Origin: Halovivax ruber XH-70
Lineage (GTDB): Archaea > Halobacteriota > Halobacteria > Halobacteriales > Natrialbaceae
Assembly: GCF_000328525.1 (NCBI RefSeq)
Contig: NC_019964.1
Span: 2,170,001 to 2,234,000 of the forward strand
Direction of reading: 5' to 3'
DNA: 64,000 nucleotides
How positions within the stretch are numbered: position 1 is the stretch's first letter; each line of letters begins with the position of its first letter. Positions 58,528-64,000 of the stretch are shown here, piece by piece. The notes under the pieces are model-generated. The model was not told where the DNA came from. It did no database searches and saw only the letters and a program-made list of their open reading frames with translations. The translations under genes were made by a program, and so were the position numbers.

Positions 58528-60138
58528 ATGGACGAAACCGAGAAGTACCTGATTCACGCGGCCGTCACGGCAGCTGGCGTCGTCGAGCGAAGCGACGTCG
58601 TCGGTGCAATTTTCGGCCAGACCGAAGGACTGCTGGGGGACGAACTCGACCTCCCAGAGCTCCGGCGAACGGGAAAACTCGGTCACATCGACGTCTCGGT
58701 GTCGAGTTCTGGGGGCGAATCACGCGGCGCAGTGACGATTTCGACGAGCCTCGACAAGGTCGAGACCGCGACGCTCGCCGCCTCGCTCGAAACGATCGAT
58801 CGGGTCGGCCCCTGCCGCGCCGCGTTCGAAGTCGAGGAGATCGAAGACGTGCGAGCGGCCAAGCGCCGCGAGGTGGTCGACCGCGCCGCCGAGTTACTCC
58901 AGACCGGGTTCGACGACAGCGTGATGTCCTCGGCGGAGATCCTCTCGTCCGTCAGAGAGCACGTCCGAGTCGCCGACATCGACACGTACGAAGGCCTGCC
59001 GGCCGGGCCACGCGTCACCGAGAGTGACGCGATCATCGTCGTCGAAGGACGGGCCGACGTCCTCACGCTACTGCGCTACGGCATCAAGAACGCTGTCGGC
59101 GTCGAGGGGACGGACGTTCCCGACGAGATCGCGTCGTTGACACGCGACCGGACGACCACGGCGTTTTTCGACGCCGATCGTGGCGGTGAGTTGATCCTCG
59201 AAGAACTCCGCCAGGTCGGCGACGTCGACTACGTCGCTCGGCCCCCCGACGGAACCTCCGTCGAGGATCTGGACCACCACGAAGTGTTCACCGCACTCAG
59301 AAAGAAAGAACCGATCGAACCGGACGTCGCTGCCGACGTCGTACATGCAGTGCAAGCGGGCGAGCAATTCGATCCGGAGACGAGCGAACCGCAAGATGAC
59401 CCGTCCAGGGCACCCTCCAGTACCGACGGCGGTGCGTCGACCCGCGACCCACCAGCCGCCGACCCGAGCCCGGTCGATCACCAGGACAGTACCGAAGAGA
59501 TGGCGTCGCCGGGACGGGCGAGTACGACAGGCGAGACGGGGGCACGGACGGCACGTTCGAGCTCACCGAGCGCTATCGATACCAACGAGCGGGCGGCAAA
59601 CTCGGACGACGACACCGCCACGTCGTCCACCGAATCGACAACAGCCGACACCGCCACGTCGTCCGCCGAACCGGCGACTGCGGACACCGCCACATCGTCG
59701 GTCGAGCCAGCGACAGCCGGCGCCGACACCACAGACACGCAGGACACCTCGACGAGTTCGGGCGCCGAGTCGGTCGATCCCACGGACGAAACGACTGTCG
59801 ACGAACCCGCTGTCGACACGGACGAGTCGCCACACTCTCTGTACGAACACGTCGCCGAACTTAGCACGGGAGAGAGCGGAACGGCACGGTTCCTCGACGA
59901 GGACCGGACGATCATCGGGGACTACCCCGTAAACGAGGTCTCAGACAGACTCGAGACCGATGCGGTGCCATCGGTGATACTCCTCGACGGCGTCCTGAGT
60001 CAGGAACTGGTCGATCGGGCGGCCACAAGCGGCGTCTCGACGATCATCGCCACGTCACTGGGCCAGTTCGTCAAACGACCGACGTCGGTACGGATCTTCG
60101 CGGCCGATTCGGTCGCGAGCGAGCCGCCAGCGGAGTGA
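58528..60138 (+). CDS. dnaG: Archaeal DnaG primase
   Basis: A 536-residue DnaG-type protein. The TOPRIM core has VVEGRADVL (Glu173) and FFDADRGG (213-220). An N-terminal helical region (residues 1-160) matches archaeal DnaG, which binds the exosome as well as having primase activity. Residues about 285-455 are a low-complexity linker containing three 12-residue repeats. The C-terminal domain (RFLDEDRTIIGDYPVNEV and after) is the usual one. Start ATG 58528. Confidence 0.93.
   Translation: MDETEKYLIHAAVTAAGVVERSDVVGAIFGQTEGLLGDELDLPELRRTGKLGHIDVSVSSSGGESRGAVTISTSLDKVETATLAASLETIDRVGPCRAAFEVEEIEDVRAAKRREVVDRAAELLQTGFDDSVMSSAEILSSVREHVRVADIDTYEGLPAGPRVTESDAIIVVEGRADVLTLLRYGIKNAVGVEGTDVPDEIASLTRDRTTTAFFDADRGGELILEELRQVGDVDYVARPPDGTSVEDLDHHEVFTALRKKEPIEPDVAADVVHAVQAGEQFDPETSEPQDDPSRAPSSTDGGASTRDPPAADPSPVDHQDSTEEMASPGRASTTGETGARTARSSSPSAIDTNERAANSDDDTATSSTESTTADTATSSAEPATADTATSSVEPATAGADTTDTQDTSTSSGAESVDPTDETTVDEPAVDTDESPHSLYEHVAELSTGESGTARFLDEDRTIIGDYPVNEVSDRLETDAVPSVILLDGVLSQELVDRAATSGVSTIIATSLGQFVKRPTSVRIFAADSVASEPPAE
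59611..59718 (+). repeat. 36-bp tandem repeat in the dnaG linker, three copies
   Basis: Copies at 59611-59646, 59647-59682 and 59683-59718 each start GACACCGCCAC and encode DTATSSxEPATA-type units. They are in frame and lie in the variable linker of DnaG. Confidence 0.8.
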
Positions 60139-60170
60139 GCGGACCACGAGAGCCAGTTTTCGACACCGAA

Positions 60171-61493
60171 TTAGACGATGCCCAGCGGCGCCAGCAGGAG
60201 GGCTGCGACGACGGCCCCGGTAAGCGTCGCACAGAAGTTCACGCTCCCGTTATCGAGCGTGTTTCCCTCGAGCGTCGCCCCGAAGAGGCTGTCGGCGAGG
60301 ATGCCGACGGTGCCGGCAGCGACGATGACGCCGAAGCCCAGCGGGCCGATCGGGGCGGCGAGCCAGAGCGAGATCGCGCCGACGATGGTGATGCCGGCGA
60401 TCCCCGCGACCTGGCCCTGCCAGGTGACGGCGCCGTCGGTCCCCGGCGCCACGGGTTCGAGCGTCGTGATCAGGCGTGGCGACGGAAAGACGCCGCCAAT
60501 TTCACTCGACAGCGTGTCCCCGAGTGCGGTGGCGACCGCTCCCGCGAACGCGTACTGAAAGAGCAGTGAGTCGACGGCGAGGAGTCCGGCGTCGCTCGCT
60601 GCGTAGCCAAGCACGGCGACGAGTGCGATCGCGGAGTTGCTGAAGACGTTCGCGCTGCCGCGGGCGCCGTCGTTCCCTTCGGCGACACCGCGTGCTCGTT
60701 TCTCCTGGTAGCGGAACTTCGTCGAGAGGCCGCCGATACCGAAGAACGAGATCAACACGACGAACCAGCTCCAGCCGCCGAGAACGATCGTCAACAGGCC
60801 GAGGAGGATGCCGGCGAGCATGCCAGCGACCGACGCGGTATCGAGCGCGTAGGACAGGTAGCCGAGGACGATCATCACGCCGAGGGCGAGGGCGAGTTCG
60901 GGCGCGGAAATCGACGGGTCGAGCCGCCAGAGGAGCCAGCAGAGCCCACCAGTCACGACGACGACCAGCGGGTCGTCGTATCGGGGGAGTCTGGCCCGGA
61001 GGATCGCTGCCGCGAGGGCACCGCTGGCACCCAGAAACACGGCGGTCGGGGCGAGAGTCGGGATCGAACCGCCGTTCAGTGCGTGCGTGAGAAGTTGTCC
61101 GACGCTCGCCGCGACACCACCACCAACGCAGAACGCCGCCGCCGTAACCGCCCGATCGGTCGTGTAGAGCCCGGCGACGGCTTCCGAGAGATCGCCGTAC
61201 CCGACGAGGACGACGACGCCGATCACGATGGACCAGGGGAGTGAGGTGGCGCCGACCAGCGAGCCGAGAACGACGACCGCCAGGACGAACGCCAACAGCG
61301 AATTGAGTCGACCGTCCTCCCGGTCGGCCGGGAGCGCCAGCACGTCGAACACGCGTCCGCTGCGAACGGTGAACCCGGCGACAGCCACGAGCGCCGCGAG
61401 TCCGCCCGCGACGAGTGGCCCGAACAGCGGAACCGCGAGCGAGAGCGTGCCGAGTGCCGCGACGACGCTCGCTCGCCGAACGGTCGATGACAC
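60171..61493 (-). CDS. DUF92 family membrane protein
   Basis: A 440-residue polytopic protein with about ten hydrophobic helices. SISAPELALALG, GGLSTKFRYQEKRARGVAEG, and GDTLSSEIGGVFPSPRLIT match the DUF92 family. A plant member (VTE6) phosphorylates phytyl phosphate, so a lipid-phosphate kinase role is possible here, but the archaeal substrate is unknown. The GTG start faces, across 153 bases, the cis-prenyltransferase-like genes. Confidence 0.85.
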   Translation of the reverse strand: MSSTVRRASVVAALGTLSLAVPLFGPLVAGGLAALVAVAGFTVRSGRVFDVLALPADREDGRLNSLLAFVLAVVVLGSLVGATSLPWSIVIGVVVLVGYGDLSEAVAGLYTTDRAVTAAAFCVGGGVAASVGQLLTHALNGGSIPTLAPTAVFLGASGALAAAILRARLPRYDDPLVVVVTGGLCWLLWRLDPSISAPELALALGVMIVLGYLSYALDTASVAGMLAGILLGLLTIVLGGWSWFVVLISFFGIGGLSTKFRYQEKRARGVAEGNDGARGSANVFSNSAIALVAVLGYAASDAGLLAVDSLLFQYAFAGAVATALGDTLSSEIGGVFPSPRLITTLEPVAPGTDGAVTWQGQVAGIAGITIVGAISLWLAAPIGPLGFGVIVAAGTVGILADSLFGATLEGNTLDNGSVNFCATLTGAVVAALLLAPLGIV

Positions 61494-61646
61494 GATGGCC
61501 GATGCTTTCTGTGGGGGTTACTTAACGGTTCTTGACCGATTTGCCAACTCCCTCACGTACTGAGACGATTCACTCACCGTCGAGTCGTTTGCTTCGCGTG
61601 CGACGGGACCGAAATTGTAAGGCCCCGCCGGCTCGTTCGGTGGAGT

Positions 61647-62252
61647 GTGGGGCTTTACGAACGATACCTCGCCGCTCGGATCGGCCGCCACGAGTGCGAC
61701 GGCCCCGACCACGTCGCCCTCGTCATCACCGAACGGGATCTGCTGGAACAGGGCGCCTACGAGACGCTCTCCGCGTTCGTCGAGTGGGCACTGCGCCCAG
61801 CCGAGCGAGCGACCATCTACGTCAGCGTCCTGGACGAGGAGGCGATCCCGACGCTCAGACGGGAACTCGCGGCTCTCGAGGTGCCAGTCGACCTCGCAGT
61901 CCGCGGGCCCGACGACCGGCAGCCGGCCGACGCACCCGTCCAGATCGGGATCGGCCTCGGCGGCAAACACGAGTTCACGAACGCCGTCACGACCCTCGCC
62001 ACGGCCGTCGACGCCGGGGAACTCGCCGCCGACGAGATCGAAGATCGCCACGTCGAATCCCACCTCGTGTTCCCGAGCGAACCGGATCTGGTCATCAAGA
62101 CCGGCGCCGAACGGCTCTCCGATTTCATGATCTGGCAGTCGGTGTACTCCGAGCTGTACTTCACCGACGTCAACTGGCGCGATTTCCGCAAGCGGGACTT
62201 CCTCCGGGCCGTCCTCGAGTACTGTAATCGCTCCAGGCGCTACGGGCGGTAA
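61647..62252 (+). CDS. Cis-prenyltransferase family protein without the catalytic Asp
   Basis: A 201-residue protein starting with GTG. The C-terminal half has the family blocks GIGLGGKHEFTNAV, DLVIKTGAERLSDFMIWQ and VYSELYFTDVNWRDF. The N-terminal motif that carries the catalytic aspartate (QDGNRRYA in UppS) is HVALVITERD here, so it probably cannot catalyse alone. It looks like a regulatory or structural subunit, comparable to eukaryotic NgBR/Nus1. The true UppS gene lies 350 bases downstream on the opposite strand. Confidence 0.8.
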   Translation: MGLYERYLAARIGRHECDGPDHVALVITERDLLEQGAYETLSAFVEWALRPAERATIYVSVLDEEAIPTLRRELAALEVPVDLAVRGPDDRQPADAPVQIGIGLGGKHEFTNAVTTLATAVDAGELAADEIEDRHVESHLVFPSEPDLVIKTGAERLSDFMIWQSVYSELYFTDVNWRDFRKRDFLRAVLEYCNRSRRYGR

Positions 62253-62292
62253 ACTGGACCGTGGGGCCAACGAGACGGCCAGCCAGACGTGT

Positions 62293-62514
62293 TCACTCCG
62301 GCAGTGACGCTGCCAGCCAGACGATCAGCCCCAGCACGACGAGTGTGAGCGAAGCCCCGATCGCGACGAACTCGACGGGCGTCGTCCGTGCCGCTGCCGC
62401 GAGTGGGTGTCGTATCGAACCGGTCACGGCGAGCGCCAGAAACACGGTACAGCCGGCCACAACCAGCCCGACACCGACGAGTCGATGGTGGCTCGTGGGC
62501 GAATCGTGACTCAT
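62293..62514 (-). CDS. Small two-helix membrane protein
   Basis: A 73-residue protein with hydrophobic segments at about residues 12-30 and 48-70 and a short polar N-terminus. It lies between the two cis-prenyltransferase-like genes and follows UppS on the same strand by 88 bases. A link to polyprenyl metabolism is possible only from position. Confidence 0.6.
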   Translation of the reverse strand: MSHDSPTSHHRLVGVGLVVAGCTVFLALAVTGSIRHPLAAAARTTPVEFVAIGASLTLVVLGLIVWLAASLPE

Positions 62515-62602
62515 CGGAGTCGATCACCGTGGGGCGATCCTCGTTCCGTGTTCCTGCGGGAGCGAGCAAGAACGGGCGTATCCGGTGAGCGAAAGCGAGC
62601 GC

Positions 62603-63541
62603 TCATTCCGGAGCGGTCTCCTGTGAGTCCACCTCGAACTCGTCGAGCGATTCGCGTTCGGTCGAGGGGAGTGAGTCACGAAATCGGCCGAGGATCGAGC
62701 GGGCATCCGCGAGTTCGGTCTCACCCATCGCGCGCAAAAGGGCGAGGGCACGCCTGGCGCGAGTCCGTCGCCACGAGCGCTCACGGTGTTCGTAGGTTCT
62801 GACCGCACGGAGGAAGTCCGCCCGGGAGAACGCTGGCCAGTACGGTGTGCAGAAGTAGACGGCGGCTTCGTTGCCGTTCGCGTGCCAGGGGAGGAAGTTC
62901 GAGGTTCGTTCGTCACCGCCGGTCCGGATGATGAGGTCGACGTCGCGAACGGTGCGGCCGTACAGGCGCGACTCGATCGTCTCCACGTCGATGTCGTCGG
63001 GCGTCAGATCACCGCCTTCGATCTCCCTGGCGACGCTGCGGGCCGCGGAGAGGAGTTCGTTCCGACCGCCGTACGCCAGCGCGATGTTGAGGACGAAGTC
63101 GTCGTAGTCGCGGGTTCGGTCCTCCGCGTACGCGATGGCCGTCTGAACGCGGTCGGGCAGCCGATCGACGTCGCCGATGGCCCGGATGCAGACGCCTTCC
63201 TCGTGGACGCGTTCGGCATCGGCGAACTCTCGTAACTTCTCACAGAGGAGATCGAAGATCACTTCCTGCTGTTCGGGCGGGCGCTCGAAGTTCTCCGTCG
63301 AGAACGCGTACAGAGTGAGTTCCTCGACGCCGACTTCCTGACACCACTCGAGGACGCGTTCGGTGGTGTCGGCACCGGCCTCGTAGCCCGTGGCGGTGTC
63401 CGCCCCGGCCTCACGTGCGTACCGACGGTTCCCGTCCTGAATAACCGCGACGTGCGCCGGCGCTCGCTCGTCGTCACCCAGTTCACGACGGAGGAGCCGT
63501 TCGTAACTCTCACCCAGCTGTCGGCGCAACCAGCCACGCAT
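62603..63541 (-). CDS. uppS: Undecaprenyl/polyprenyl diphosphate synthase (cis-prenyltransferase)
   Basis: A 312-residue cis-prenyltransferase. The catalytic aspartate is in QDGNRR (Asp36), followed by LYAFSTENF, the ALAYGGRNEL block and RTGGDERTSNF (206 onward). The segment after it (PWHANGNEAAVYFCTPYWPAF) differs from the usual WQSxYxELYFT pattern, which is retained instead by the degenerate paralogue at 61647. It makes long-chain polyprenyl diphosphate for glycan carriers. ATG 63541 is chosen over an upstream start four codons earlier. Confidence 0.93.
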   Translation of the reverse strand: MRGWLRRQLGESYERLLRRELGDDERAPAHVAVIQDGNRRYAREAGADTATGYEAGADTTERVLEWCQEVGVEELTLYAFSTENFERPPEQQEVIFDLLCEKLREFADAERVHEEGVCIRAIGDVDRLPDRVQTAIAYAEDRTRDYDDFVLNIALAYGGRNELLSAARSVAREIEGGDLTPDDIDVETIESRLYGRTVRDVDLIIRTGGDERTSNFLPWHANGNEAAVYFCTPYWPAFSRADFLRAVRTYEHRERSWRRTRARRALALLRAMGETELADARSILGRFRDSLPSTERESLDEFEVDSQETAPE

Positions 63542-63701
63542 CGGTCGAACCAACGGGACCCACGTCCATGTGTCTTTCGAGGCGATCGGATCTGTGAAAA
63601 ACGAACTAACTCGCCGCCATCGGGCGATCGATCACACTCGCGGGCGTGTCTCGCCAACGGAATCGTGACCGCTATCCGTGGTGACCCCGAAAGGCGAGCA
63701 A

Positions 63702-64000
63702 ATGGATGGCGTTATCGACGAGGACCTCTACCGGCGGACGAAGGCCCTGCTCGAACCCGGCGAGATCGAGTTGAACGGCGCGATCGTCCACACCGACTAC
63801 GACGGACAGGAAGACGTCCAGATGATGCAGGCGACGATCGATAGCGGCGACGTCATCGCCGAGGCAGCCGGCTACGACCCTGCGGACTGTTACGTCTACT
63901 CGGGGAACGACGACACGGACTTCTCCTCGAACCAGCACCAGGGCAAGACCATCGACGGCGACGAGTTCGTCTGGGAGTGCCAGCAACTCCTTCGAAAGGG
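63702..64000 (+). CDS. DUF5778-like protein, 3' end outside window
   Basis: The first 99 codons of a gene starting at ATG 63702 (MDGVIDEDLYRRTKALLEPG). It continues with ELNGAIVHTDYDGQEDVQMM and SGNDDTDFSSNQHQG. I recall this pattern from a haloarchaea-specific family of unknown function (DUF5778), not verified. The gene runs past the right edge of the window. Confidence 0.7.
   Translation, partial: MDGVIDEDLYRRTKALLEPGEIELNGAIVHTDYDGQEDVQMMQATIDSGDVIAEAAGYDPADCYVYSGNDDTDFSSNQHQGKTIDGDEFVWECQQLLRK

Noticed and set aside
59611-59718. 36-bp repeats in dnaG considered as a CRISPR-like array
   Set aside because: The copies are directly adjacent without spacers and keep the reading frame of a protein linker.

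Overview
The window is chromosomal DNA of a halophilic archaeon (class Halobacteria). The evidence is high G+C, very acidic proteins, archaeal-type information genes (TFB, RadB, archaeal DnaG, 20S proteasome subunits, archaeal CoaD), a PGF-CTERM S-layer glycoprotein and many small haloarchaea-specific families. I did not assign a genus. Genes are densely packed on both strands, mostly as single genes or pairs. GTG starts are common, and TATA-like boxes sit close to several start codons.

Layout. 0-9.4 kb: membrane and secreted proteins, half of a lycopene-cyclase domain, a four-CBS protein fused to a ribosome-hibernation (HPF-like) domain, RadB and a DRG GTPase. 9.5-16.4 kb: NhaC-type antiporter, tandem-VOC glyoxalase-like protein, glutaredoxin-thioredoxin reductase fusion, TFB. 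16.5-24.9 kb: small conserved proteins, OGG1-type glycosylase, beta-CASP nuclease-like protein, a frameshifted GNAT gene, acylphosphatase, Nnr-MoaC, and an HTH/zinc-ribbon regulator. 24.9-28.0 kb: a psmB-psmA proteasome pair facing a phosphohexomutase across a palindromic promoter. 28.1-29.7 kb: an AT-rich island with a halocin C8-like precursor and a small membrane protein. 29.8-35.7 kb: nucleoside salvage (cdd, udp), dacZ-mscS, and the S-layer gene. 36-39.3 kb: an accessory region ending at tRNA-Leu, with a toxin-antitoxin pair, a PIN-domain remnant, palindromic hairpins and a copied tRNA 3' end. 39.7-49.7 kb: a single-cyclin TFB-like protein, CoaD, malic enzyme, HerA-like ATPase, ThrB, PdxS and DUF1405. 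49.9-58.4 kb: ValS, an MMPL/RND transporter, a CARF-like regulator and a membrane-anchored ArsR-type regulator. 58.5-64 kb: DnaG, DUF92, a catalytically degenerate cis-prenyltransferase relative, UppS, and the start of a further small gene.

How genes may work together. dacZ and mscS form one transcription unit and suggest c-di-AMP-linked osmotic control. Cdd and Udp act in pyrimidine salvage. Nnr and MoaC overlap. The two cis-prenyltransferase-like genes and DUF92 form a probable polyprenyl-phosphate cluster serving the lipid-carrier pathway that would glycosylate the S-layer protein. The least expected items are the halocin-like island, the complementary cis-prenyltransferase pair, the prcBA-like psmB-psmA order, and a family of short hairpins with three-base loops found both in intergenic DNA and in frame inside valS and the MMPL gene.
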